A stretch of 64,000 nt of DNA, from positions 43,519,490-43,583,489 of the forward strand of contig JAZBQD010000014.1 in assembly GCA_036583965.1 (NCBI GenBank), written 5' to 3'. The stretch is from Prunella strophiata. Its lineage: Eukaryota; Chordata; Aves; Passeriformes; Prunellidae. Shown here in pieces: positions 26,501-37,328 of this stretch; the first letter of the stretch is position 1, and the number at the start of each line of letters is the position of its first letter. Made by a program: the position numbers and the translations under genes. A model generated the notes under the pieces. It was not told the DNA's origin. It saw only the letters and a program-made list of their open reading frames with translations, and did no database searches.

Positions 26501-27670
26501 ATCTGGATGGGACCTAAGTCCACAATATGATTGCTTTATGTTGCCATGTGAGATAAAGTCACAGTAACCTTCTAATGCAACTCCAACATTGGGGGCAAAT
26601 TTGTGCTAGCAATAATCACTATGGGCATGGATCAGCAAAGAGCAGCCAGGCTTGCTCTTTAATACAAACACAAAATAGACACAGACATATGCTTGAGAGG
26701 AGTCCAGAAAGAAAAAAATGGTATCATGTCTTGCTAGTTTTTTTTCCAGTGGAGGAGGGAGTGTGGGGATTGATCAGTATGTCTGCAGCGTGGGTGATGA
26801 GAAGACCTTAGCTCCCATGGAACAGGGAGAGAAGCAGCCAGAGTGTGCAGCCCTGTGCTGGGGCAGCTGCATGCCCCTCTCCCTGTGCTGCCCTGGAAAC
26901 CTGCACAAGAAAATCCAGAGGTGCCATCCCATGAGCCTCCCTTGTGTACCAGGCAATTTGCTCACAGAATGAGCAAAGGAGCTGAGATGAGCTGTTCCTG
27001 ACTTTTCCCCAGGCTGAGCCTCCTGCACAACAGCAGCACAACAGCAAATCAGTCCTCTCAGCTCTGACACTACCCAGACTGGGTAAACTTTAAGTCTCAG
27101 CCTGAGCTTTGCAGTGTACAGACAGTTCTTTTAGTATGTGCTGGGTGATTTTATGCTATGTGTAGCGTACTGTAATTCACTATATATTCCCTTTCTCACT
27201 GCAGCTTCAAAGAAACAAACTTCTTATTTAAAAATAATTCATTCATTTGGGGCTACAGGCAACCTTGAGTGACCCCAAAGGCAGAAACAGGTAACAAAGA
27301 CCTAACCTTGAGCATGTTAATGCTCAGTTTTGCTGGGAATTTTGTCAGAGCTGGGGTAAGAGGAACTGGCCTGAAAAGAATTTCTGGAAGCACAACTCTC
27401 TCAGAAAATGGAACCTATTGAACTTTTCCTAATTAGCAATCAGGCTCCTTTCATTCATCTGAATTACAGATATCAGCAAAAGAGGGAGGGAAAAATCCAC
27501 ACTGATGCTTTACATCAATTAATTCCAACAGAACATCAGAGTTTTTATATTATGACACCTCCTATATAATTATACCTCTTGCAGTTGTTTGTTAGGTATG
27601 TAAAGTTATCCCTTTTTTTCCTGTATCACTTGTTTCATTTCATTCAAAATTTTAGCTGTCATTGAATAGT

Positions 27671-27711
27671 TCTCTTTTTTTTTGCTTTCTTTTCTTTCTT
27701 TTTTTTTTTTT
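27671..27711. repeat. Pyrimidine-rich (T/C) tract
   Basis: A run of T interrupted by CTTTC words. Low-complexity sequence that reads as poly-purine on the minus strand. Confidence 0.85.
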
Positions 27712-28048
27712 AATATGACAGTTCTTTGGTTCTGATTAGCCATATTTCATTGCTAACATTGATCTAAACATCAGTAATAATGCAGGATCAGACTCTGGTC
27801 TCCTTACTGACAACACCCAAAAGTTGTGTGAACCTCTACTGATTTCAGTGTGACTCTTGTGTGAGTATCTGTTCACCAATGGAAGAGCTCCACAATCTGG
27901 CACATGCTGCTTTGTTGGTCAGTGGCATACTGACACTTCTGAGTTCAGCCAACTTTCAAAAAGATAGTGACTTATCATTATTCTGTCATTGATTTAAATC
28001 TTGACAGTCTTGTAAATAAGCACAGGTAAAAGAAAAGCATTCCTGTTA

Positions 28049-28090
28049 GCCCCATTTTATAGATTAGAAAAGGGGCACAGAGGGATGATG
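28049..28090 (-). repeat. MIR-like SINE remnant
   Basis: CCCCATTTTATAGATTAGAA followed by AAGGGGCACAGAGGG resembles the reverse complement of the conserved MIR segment that reads CTCTGTGCCTCAGTTTCCTC then ATCTGTAAAATGGGG on its sense strand. MIRs are ancient amniote SINEs. Only this core is recognisable, so the call rests on about 40 bp. Confidence 0.5.
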
Positions 28091-28315
28091 CACCACATCT
28101 AAGCCTTGCTTTATAGGTGTTTTAGAAATAAGATGGAAAGTGACTGCAGCACTCCATGCTGTGGCTCGTGGACTGTAAGACATTGTCAGGAGCCTACTGT
28201 CTGCAGCTCCTGGGTTCATGCCTTCTGAGGCCAGGATGAAATCCAGACCTAAGTTGCTCCTATCTATTATTTGTGTATTTATAGGGTGTCAGTCGCTGAA
28301 GTACTGAAATGCCAG

Positions 28316-28410
28316 ACTAGCCCAAGGCCACAGACTCAGCATCCAACTGGAATTCAGATCTCAGGAATTCCTCTGTCCCTATTCCCATGCTCTGTTGCCT
28401 CCTCTGTGCC
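28316..28410 (-). repeat. Possible second MIR-family remnant
   Basis: ACTAGCCCAAGGCCACAGAC followed by a stretch ending CCCATGCTCTGTTGCCTCC resembles the region beside the MIR core that reads CTTGCCCAAGGTCACACAG and ends near a TGCTCT..CTGCCTC block. It is in the same orientation as the remnant about 225 bp upstream. The two could be one element split by an insertion, or two separate copies. It is strongly diverged. Confidence 0.4.
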
Positions 28411-28854
28411 ACATTAAAAAATAAAAATAAAACTCAGGTCGCCTTTATCTCCAGGACTATTTGATTTCATACAATAGATACAAGAAGACCTACCACTGCT
28501 CCAGAAAATATTTATCTATTTTGGCTACATTTCTATAGGAATTTATGATGCAAAAGAGCAGTGCTGCAATCACATAAATTAGGAGACTTATTTCAGTACT
28601 GTGATAATAAGCCAATGGCATTCCCCTTGCTTGGAGTGAACATGAAGGAGTAAGAGAAAGAGTGGTGATAGAAAATAGATGTCAACATTCAGCCATATCT
28701 CCAGTGTGCTCAGCAAAGTGCTTGTTCATTGTCTTAATTCACTTTCATGTTCTTTTTTGTCCTGTTCAAGACCAAAAAAATGCAGCTTGGGAAAACGGTG
28801 AGGCAGTGCAAGAAAGGAACAGCTGCTTTTTAAAAATTCTTTTGTTGCCCTAAC

Positions 28855-28902
28855 TTTTTTTTTTTCTTCTTTTTTTTTTCTTTTTTTTTTTTTTTTTTTT
28901 TT
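28855..28902. repeat. Long T-rich tract with C interruptions
   Basis: 48 bases of T interrupted by three single C. On the minus strand this reads as an A-rich tail. It is preceded by TTGCCCTAAC and followed by GTTAGTAATAAA, with no recognisable retroposed body. Confidence 0.95.
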
Positions 28903-30894
28903 GTTAGTAATAAAAATCATTATGAGCAGGGAAGGTTTTGCAAACTACAGGGACTTGGGTACCTCAAATCTAAATCTACTGAGGAATCTAGAGAAGTTAA
29001 CTCCTGTGCTCTCTTCTTGCCTAAACCAAGTTAAATCAAAGAGAACAGAACAGGGCTCACCTAATAAAACATATCTGACTGTATCTCAGTAAGTTATCCA
29101 TGTTCCCTTTACTGGTAATAGAAAGAAGCAGGCAATTCAGCTAAGGAAGGCCAGGTAAATCTTACTCTATTTATTTTTCTTCAGTAGTCATGTGGGAAGT
29201 TTGTTGGCCACCTTAAACTAAAGTCTAAAGTCCACTTTAATGGCTAAAGTCCTATGAGACAAATCCCAGACTGAGTCACCACAGTCTAATCAGCTTCATC
29301 CTTATTGTTTCTGGATGATGAACAGTTTAACACAAGGCATGAACTGTACAACCGATTTAATTTATCTTCTTGAAATAAACATTGTAACTTATCATTTCCC
29401 TGTTCTCTCTGAATGACTCAACTGTAAAGGCCCAACTTATTATGTACCACTGAACTACAACTTCTCTTTAATGAGTAAGAAACAAGTGCCAGAGACTTGA
29501 GCTCACAGAGCTTCTCTGCCCTCCTAACTTCTCTCTCTATTCTTCTCTCTCACCTAAGCTCTCATCACCATCTACAGCTTTTAGCAGCTGGTGGCCATGA
29601 TAAAGCAGGTCAGCTGCTGAAATTCTTCAAATAGCTTTTGACAGTCAATTTGGATCAACAGTCTACAGGAACAGTGCATTTCTGAAAGCCACACTCATTT
29701 TATACACAAGTGCAAATGGCTAATGTTCAAATATGTCAAACTGTCTCAGGATTAAGTGTACTGGAAAGTATGAATTTAATTTCCTCTGTTTAAGAATTAG
29801 GAGAGAAGCTTGTTTTTAAATTTCCCAGTTGCAAAATAGTAATTTCGTTTTATTTCAGGGTTGTTCTCTATGAGGTGTGGTGGTTGGTACCATATACAGC
29901 ATTAATTCAAAAATAAGCTTAAGCACACAGAGTTTTAAGCAAGTAAGCAGCCCTCATGAAGTAAATAAATTAATATTGCACCATCCTTCAGTAGTCAGAC
30001 CTGAAAGCCTGAAAAAATCGTTTCTATTTTCATCCCCACAGGAAAAGCAGTAGGAAAACATTATTTTTTTAAAACCTATTCATGCAGTAACTAATGGCTT
30101 GACTTTGGACTGTGGCATTGTCTTGATAAACGTTCTTTCCAAGATACTGCTTAGTTTCCTCCGGAGCAGGGAGAAAGTGAGAGAGCAAGGAAGATTGACA
30201 TGGGGTTGTGTTTGAGGCCAGATTACCCAGAGGCAGAAAGTGGTGGGCAGCCTTCCTGGGGACCCTGTTCCAGTGACATAGTATGTCTTTTCATTAGAGA
30301 AAAACTGCTTTCAAAGGAATCATAGCAACTCCTGAAGGACGCTCTGACATTCAATATGGGACAGAGAGTTACTGTTTAACACTGAAATACTGTTTATTAG
30401 ATAAACATTACATTTAAGTAGCAAGAAAACACATGAAACCATTGCAAAAGCTAATGTATTTTCTTTGCTGCAGCTTTGTCCTTCATGTTATTTTTCTTGA
30501 AGAAAGAGTTTAGTATTGAAGAGAAGGTTCATAATGCAACAGTAGCATAAACCAAAATTTACTTGCTCAGTAGTACTGTGTGTTCACCAAACTGCTCCAT
30601 CACTGGTTTCAATGTTTACTCCTGAATAAAAGGGCATTTTTTTCACAACTCAAGGATCTTCTCAGTCATGCAGGAAGAAAGTAAAAACTTCTCTCTGTGT
30701 GACAACAATCTGCTGCCCCAGCAATGCGTGTCATCTTACATGCAACCTTTCGGGCTAAATTCTGCTCTTAATTATACTTGATTCATGCTGTTGGCTTGCA
30801 TACTTTTACAGGAATTTAAGAGAGAGATCTCTTGCATGACTATTATGAGTACAGCTCTGCTCCTGTGCTAATCTTACTTCACCCATCTCAACCA

Positions 30895-30940
30895 AGTTGC
30901 TCCTGATTTATATTAGTTTACCAGAGATCAAATTCAAGCA
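30895..30940. repeat. Possible ancient amniote repeat fragment
   Basis: The sequence contains GTTGCTCCTGATTTATATTA and TTACCAGAGATCAAATTC. It resembles, from memory, an old interspersed sequence common in reptile and bird genomes with the pattern CTCCTGATTTACACC..GTAACTGAGATCAGAAT. The same family may appear at 53,660-53,755. The family name is uncertain. Confidence 0.3.
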
Positions 30941-31819
30941 TGAAAATCATCAGGAAGTTATAGATCTTTATTCAAAATAAAAATATCTTTTCTCATTAAT
31001 CAGGAAAGGCTATGAAAAAAGTAAAAAAGTAACTTTAAATTTTGTTGATAAGTGAGAACATTTGTCCAAGTACTAAATCCCCCTTTAAAGAAAAGTAACA
31101 TGTGCTAAAGCTTTAAAAGGAGTCCAAACAGAGGATTAATTGGGGAGACTGATTTCAGTTCTCCCCACCCTAGTTTAATAGGCTTTCTCAACTGGATTTT
31201 GGGGAGTTTGGTCTTTTAGACCACTTATTCTTAACAGCAGTAAGGAAGAAATCTGGAAATTGATTTATTGTGAGGATTTTCCATTGAACTCAATGGACAT
31301 TCTGTGTTGTCTTGTTTCTTGTTTTTTGTGGTGTTTTGGTTTTGGTTTGGAGGTGTGGGGTTTACCTACTTTCTAGCTAATATCAGTCTGTTAGGGTTTA
31401 TACTTTGCATCTACTAGGTATGATATATCTTCCTCTGACATTGAACACAAAAGTCTTAGACTATGTATTTAAAAAATGAACATTTCACTGCTGGTATTTT
31501 ACTGCAATGCCAGCCCTTATTTTCAGGTTGCTTGGAATTGAGAACTTGCTGATACACTGCTGTGCTTTAGAACTGCTGTGTTAGCTGAGGAGAGTAGAGT
31601 TAGGTCAAACCTGAGAACAAAATATCTCCCGTAACAAATGTAGCATTTGACCAAAGACCAAACCCTGGTTTGGTTTTGGGTCATAAAGGTGCAAGCCCTT
31701 CATCAATCAAGTCCTTTTTTGAACTGATCTTATTCCAGGACATTAACTCTTAAGAGCCCCAGGAGCCAAAACAGAGAGGAAATTACTCCTTTTAACAGAG
31801 GATGCTCTTGTAACTGCAG

Positions 31820-32163
31820 CAGCAGGACGCAGCGACAAAGGCGGCTGTGTCTGCGTTCCAGGAGCCAGAGCTCGGGCAGCTCTGCCCAGGGACCTCCACT
31901 GCCTCGTGGTCGTATTTCGGGTGGCACACACACTCAGAGGAAGCTGTTTCTCCTTGTTGCTCTAACCTCCTGCTGTTGGAATCTCTGGCACAGAGCAGTG
32001 TGACCCAGCTTTACTGCAGATTTGGTGAGCTCCGCGCGCACCGGCGTAACTCCGAGCAGTGAGGCACGCCAGGCCAGAGCCTTGGCTGCACTCACAGACC
32101 ACACACCAGCAGGCTTAGCCCTACATCAGCTAGCAACAGCTCAGGCTGCTCAGAAACCAGGAG
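31820..32163 (+). promoter_or_regulatory. Small CpG-enriched patch with splice-donor-like end
   Basis: A GC-richer patch inside AT-rich DNA with more CG dinucleotides than its surroundings, notably CTCCGCGCGCACCGGCG at about 32,030-32,046. It ends at a consensus-like donor, CAGGAG|GTGAGT, between 32,163 and 32,164. A patch like this could be a weak promoter plus the first exon of a non-coding transcript. There is no TATA box or clear GC-box array and no recognisable protein. The next feature downstream is a CR1 fragment. This is an inference from composition and one splice-site match, so confidence is low. Confidence 0.22.
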
Positions 32164-32278
32164 GTGAGTGCTCCTGGATTTTTAACAGCATAGCTTTTAA
32201 TTGTGAAAATGTTCTTCCAGGTTTATTTAAGCCACAAGAGATCAGAATGGCTGGCAGGGGATCAGCTCCCCTGAATAG

Positions 32279-32410
32279 TATTCAAGGCCAAGCTGGATGG
32301 GGGTTTTAGCAACCTGGCCTAGTGGATTGTGTTTCTGCCCATGGCAGAGGGGTTGGAACTCGATGATCTTTAAGGTCCTTTCCAACCCAAACCATTCTGT
32401 GATTCTATGA
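32279..32410 (+). mobile_element. CR1 LINE 3' end, plus strand
   Basis: This is the last ~130 bp of CR1: ATTCAAGGCCAAGCTGGATG, GCAACCTGGCCTAGTGGA, GGGGTTGGAACTCGATGATC, and TTTCCAACCCAAACCATTCT with the tail GTGATTCTATGA. It is close to the common CR1 consensus and so is one of the younger-looking copies in the window. It is heavily 5'-truncated and cannot be active. Confidence 0.95.
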
Positions 32411-33087
32411 ATAATCTAGGCACACCTCTTTCTCTTTGGGAACAGATATGTCCATACCATGGCCAGAAATTGCTGACTCTGTGATGCAAAGCACATGATC
32501 TGGCTCCTGTACTACATTTCCTGTCAAAGCTGTACCTAGAATTTATGCAACTCTGGTGATTTTTTCCCCCCCTCTGTTCTGTTTTAGATCAGGCTGAGAA
32601 TACATCTGAGCATTCAGAGATTTTTAATATTGTCTTTTTCTGGCTAAACAGATGTAATGTTTTATTATTTTCCCACACTTCAGGCTTTCCAAAATAGTAG
32701 TGCTCTTATAAGTATAAATGTAGGGGAGGAGAGAAAATGGGTAATTATATCTCCTATCCTTTCTTATCAAAGCCGTGTGTTGGAAGAGAGGGAGAAACTG
32801 AGAAAAAAAATGAGAATAAAATTTATTGCAGACATTTCTCAGCTGAATGTCTTCCAACTAAGCTTCCTCTCCCAAATTTTGTGATTTGGAAGATGGTGTA
32901 TGATACATTTCATATACAAGGATTTAAAGGTGGGGGGTTTTGCAGTTCAAGAAAATAACGTTTCCAGTCTAACTCAAACACCAGGGGAAAAAAGTGTGCT
33001 CAGTGATAACTCCCAGAACTACATCTGCATTGTGATTGTATAGAGAATTTTTAAATGTCTGGCCTGTCTATAGAAAACCAGCTGGGG

Positions 33088-33114
33088 AAAAAAAAAAAAA
33101 AAAAAAAAAAAAAA
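33088..33114. repeat. Poly-A tract (27 A)
   Basis: A run of 27 A preceded by CCAGCTGGGG and followed by GCCCTATTAC. No retroposed gene body is recognisable upstream. Confidence 0.95.
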
Positions 33115-34015
33115 GCCCTATTACTACAGGAACCTGAAGGAAAGCACAATTAGTGGATGGTCTCACTTGCTCTCCAAACACTACAGCATGTGCTTCTTTC
33201 CCCAGGACATATATTAGTGATCTCAAAGGAGCGTTTGCCTGTCACATTATACCCTGGAGCTTTGAATCAGCATTTGCCAACTCCTGTCAACCTCAAGCAC
33301 TTAAAAGTTGTGACTCCTACCCTAGGCCAATGTATGATGGTCTCCCAAACATGTGGATGCTTTTTCCTGACTCATTAATTTTTCATTAGAAAGTTCAGAT
33401 CTTATTTTTAGATCATATCTTTCTTTTCCAGATATCCATGTAGTGTTTACAGCACTGCCAGATCCAAAATATTGAGAATATTAAGAAGTACTTTTGGAAG
33501 TTCTTTACAAGACTCTCACTTGGGAGTCACTTCTGTAGTCAGCTCACCATGGCTATGTTTGGGCGTTGTGTCTCCCTCACTTCCACACAAATTCAGGGAC
33601 ATTGATTCCCACATCTACAACTTAACTTTCCAAGCAGCTCAACCCAGAGAGCAAAAGCAGGCACACACTCTCCAGTTACAGACCAGTTCAGCCCCCAGAC
33701 TCACATCTGTTTCTTGACCTAGCATCACCCCTGCTCCTTTTGCAGCACTGGAGACTCCATATCTCATAGGGTCAGTCTAGGGAGGGTTTTGTCCCTTCCC
33801 ATCCTTTTTGGCCCGAAGAAGGAGATGCCTTCTTCTGAGATAGTAAGATGAGGAGGGAGTGGAGAGCAAGGCCTACAGTCCTTCTGAACTGCTGGGTCTT
33901 TTCCTGACACCCTCTTTTTCTTTTCTCCTCTGGGGTTAATTTGGGGTTCTCCTTCTTCCACATTCCTACAGAAAATGTTGCCTGCTCATGCACAAGTGGG
34001 AAGGGGTTCTATTGG

Positions 34016-34061
34016 CTGTCCCCAGCAGCCCTGCTGTCTTCCCTGTGGCTGCTGGGGACAG
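34016..34061. repeat. Perfect inverted repeat, 15-bp arms
   Basis: CTGTCCCCAGCAGCC at 34,016-34,030 is the exact reverse complement of GGCTGCTGGGGACAG at 34,047-34,061, with a 16-nt spacer. The arms are GC-rich, so an RNA copy would form a stable stem. At 46 nt it is shorter than a usual pre-miRNA and no known miRNA seed is recognised. Confidence 0.9.
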
Positions 34062-34516
34062 TAGCAGAGTGAGGACAGCAAAGCATGCAAGGACTGCAAC
34101 CTGTCACTCACCCTCCTGGGACCTCAGTGTTTGCTGCTCATGCTCTTAATACCGAGTCCTAAAATGGGACGGCGCTATTTCTTTCCTCCCTTGAGAGTCC
34201 CAGTCAGGCTGGTTACATTCATCCACACTTGCAAGAGAGATGAGATGTTGTTCCTAAAGCTGCTTTCCAGTGACTTCTGTTATTTCTTCTACTAGAAATT
34301 TCCTGGGACTCCATTTCATAAAATATCCAGTTCACCACATTTCTTACTACTTTTAGTGACCAAGCTGTATTTAAACATGCAGCTATCAGTTACACTCACA
34401 GTTCAACACTCCAGTAGGAAAACTGGCTAATCACCACATGAGAGGCAAGCTTCAGGTTTGGCCTCAGTTTCTGAGGCAGATTTTTGCAGTTCTTAGTATA
34501 AATTGTCATTATATTG

Positions 34517-34546
34517 TGACATAATGACATAATTGTCATTATGTCA
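34517..34546. repeat. Perfect inverted repeat, 13-bp arms
   Basis: TGACATAATGACA at 34,517-34,529 is the exact reverse complement of TGTCATTATGTCA at 34,534-34,546, with the 4-nt spacer TAAT. The arms themselves carry ATAATGACA words, and the word AATTGTCATTAT also occurs directly repeated at 34,501 and 34,531. Local duplication with inversion probably formed it. Confidence 0.9.
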
Positions 34547-34955
34547 TTCAGTTATAACCAGCTATTGGAGTTATCACAGTACTAGAAAATGAGGAAATCC
34601 TAATGCAAAACAATGGTTTTTCACCCTCCATATTGGCATGGAGCATGCATTAAATTCCTTGAATGGAAACTGTACAGAATGACATGGGTATTAGAGTTAA
34701 TACAAACCACAGGGTACATATGAAAGATCATATATATAATGGGAATTCAGGTTTGAAATTAATGTTGGCTTTGGGTTTGAAGTAAACATGGGGTTAGACT
34801 TTTCACATTTTCCAATGTACCCTCTTCCTCTACATCTATTTTATGGTGATCTATTTGCTTTCTGAAACTCCAACAACTGCATAGGCAAGAAAGAAGAATG
34901 GTTAGCTGGTTTTGGGTATAAATTCAACCTAGTCAATGTGATGAAGCATAATGAA

Positions 34956-34991
34956 TACTTCCACACAACAGTAGTCTGTTGTGTGGAAGTA
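34956..34991. repeat. Near-perfect 36-bp palindrome, 16-bp arms
   Basis: The arm TACTTCCACACAACAG (34,956-34,971) is exactly complementary in reverse to CTGTTGTGTGGAAGTA (34,976-34,991), with only the 4-nt loop TAGT between. DNA could extrude a cruciform, and RNA would form a stable hairpin. It could mark a template-switch mutation. No terminal repeats or target-site duplication of a transposon are evident around it. Confidence 0.93.
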
Positions 34992-36194
34992 CTCATTAAA
35001 AATAGGTTCTACCTACCAAGTAAGACTGAAGAGGAAATATCTGAGGATGAGTGTTGTAGCATCCCAAATCCTTACTTTAGTATCTGGGAAGTTATGAAAA
35101 ACATGCAGGCAGGGGAGGTTCCTATAAGATCCAGAGCAAATAATATGGAAGATATGAAATCAGATTGAAACACTCAGCAGAATTATGAAGCGTAGCACTC
35201 TTGAGACAGCTGCCTGGAAAATGGCAGGGAGAGAAAATAGTGGAGAAGGTTTTCTATGAAATATGAGCAATGGTTAAAAGGTTTGCTACTGCTGAATTGA
35301 GTAGCAACAGGACAAGATAGGATGTTGTTGAGAAACTCAGTAGGCTCTGGTTACTCTTTCTATGTTGGAGGTTATTCTTTACATATTTTCTTCAATCATG
35401 GACTACGTGGATTAGCAGCCTTACATCTTTCTCTTTCATTACTACCATACTTGTCAAAGGAATTGTACTTAAGTTATTTACATATTTTCATCTTTGGAAC
35501 TCCTCTTAAAGGACCCCTCTGTGACTTGGATCTTGCATGCAGGACATGAAGACTTGCATGCATCTCAGAGTTTCAGGGGAGAGTCATGGAGAGCAGAGCT
35601 CTCTGCCATGTTGATGTATAACAGGGAATCAGTCAAAGGAATCAAGTGAAGTGCAACACCTCCAATATCCACAATGGCACAGACTTTGATGATTGTGTCA
35701 AGATTTATCTCCACTGTTTCCCTTCTTGAATGTATTTGCCAGCACACACTCTCACCCTCCACTACACCTTCTGCAAGCCTGCAGCATTGAAGAAGTATCA
35801 TTTTGCACACTGGTAGTAACTTGGCCTCTCAAAGGCACAAAGTCAACTTTTTCCATTTGAATTGGAGGGGAAGGCAGGCAAAGAAAGCAATGTCAGCAAA
35901 TTTCTAGCAGTGAAGAGAATAGTATAGTCTCTAGTAGAGTCTGTTTCCAGACAAAATTCTGCTTTCAGAATAAAACAGCCACTTTTCACTGACCTCAGCA
36001 GAAGTCATGGGTGAGTATCTGAGGGTAGAGTTTGCACCCCTTGACATTTTTGTGAGTTAAGGAGAGACAAACTAGTTGTTCCAGGATTTCCAAGTCCCTC
36101 TAGTTCTCCAAACATACCCATTACTTCATACACAGTTTTTACACATTCACCCTCACAGTATCCTGTGCCTTGTATTTCACTTTCATTTGTGAAA

Positions 36195-36221
36195 TAAAAC
36201 AAAACGAAACAAAACAAAAAA
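36195..36221. repeat. (AAAAC)n low-complexity repeat
   Basis: A short run of AAAAC-type pentamers, one of them AAACG, ending in an A run. A degenerate microsatellite. Confidence 0.8.
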
Positions 36222-37107
36222 GAAGGATGTTTCTCTTGCAATACATATCTGTGACTAACAAATCGAACTCTAAAGAGATCATAAATTTTGCTTACAGGAG
36301 TCAGATTTCTCCAGTATAGTTTTCATCATTCTTCTGCAAGGTAGGAGACATTCATTTTTAGCCCTTAAGCTGTGAATGGAAGAGAAACAAGATAGTCAAG
36401 CCTCAGGTTGCTGTTCTGGTGACCAGACTGATGCATGAAAGATGGGAATCACACTTTCCACCAACTATTATGTGAATCTGAGCCTGAACTTCTTACAATT
36501 GGCATGTACTCTCTTGATTTTCCAAGCCAGGACCATCTTTTAGGAAGTACCAATACAGGTACAAATTTTCAAAAGAGAGTGCTTTCCTCACTTGTCTGCA
36601 GTGTCTTTGACCAAGTCTTAACTTCAAAAGCATATTCATTAGAAAAGAAAATTAATGTAATTTCTTCTCTCCCCCTCTTAAAATCTGTTTTCATTTTTGT
36701 GTGTATATTAGCTACATTTGGTAAATCATGAGCTAGGGGTCAGTGAGATTTTGCCATGATTTGACATAGCTTTGGGAAGTACTGACTAATCCTGACACAT
36801 TTCCCACTGATTACACTTCAAGTTTAGCCACTGAATCAAAGAATAGGGACTTTATAAGATATCTTTGTGAGTGAGCAAATTTCTCAGATTAGTACAATGA
36901 GAAGAATGAAAGGGATCCAAGCTAAGAGGTGCAAGAAAATACTGTTTTCTAAGTATGAAGAAAATGTACTGAAAGATTTTACAGAAGGCTTTTATTCTGT
37001 ACTTCTTGTACCCAATTTTAAGCATATTGGCTCAAATGCTCTCCTTTGATGCAAATAAAAAATGTACAGAATAAAACCATGCTGTATTACAGAGAAACAA
37101 TCTTTTA

Positions 37108-37328
37108 GGTTCAAACTGAGAGAGGGAAAATTTAGGTTAGTATATGCAAGAACTTTTTTACAGTGAGGGTGGTGAGGAACAGGTTGCCCACCCCTAAAAG
37201 TGTTCAAGACCAAGTTAGATGGGGCATTGAGCAACCTGGTCTAGTGGGACACATCCCTGCCCATGGTAGGGGGAGTAGAACTGGATACATTTGAGGTTCC
37301 TTCCAACCCAAACCATGCTGTGATTCTA
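37108..37328 (+). mobile_element. CR1 LINE 3' fragment, plus strand
   Basis: CR1 3' region in sense orientation. Recognisable words are GGTTCAAACTGAGAGAGGG, CAGTGAGGGTGGTGAGGAAC, AGGTTGCCCA, GCAACCTGGTCTAGTGGGAC and CCTTCCAACCCAAACCATGC, with the end TGTGATTCT. It is truncated at the 5' side and has a short internal deletion relative to the usual order. It is non-functional. Confidence 0.93.

Larger units (their letters stand above)
20571..32278. other. Intergenic DNA without a recognisable gene
   Basis: AT-rich DNA with scattered simple repeats and MIR-like remnants (listed separately). No open frame gives a recognisable protein, and no CpG island of usual size is present, though 31,820-32,163 is mildly CpG-enriched. 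A TATAAAAAG word near 23,296 has no other promoter signal around it. Confidence 0.55.
32411..37107. other. Intergenic DNA, no gene seen
   Basis: AT-rich sequence without a recognisable exon. It contains a 27-A tract and three perfect inverted repeats, listed separately. A short frame at 34,938-35,168 (76 codons, +) includes one arm of the largest hairpin and is probably not coding. Confidence 0.55.
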
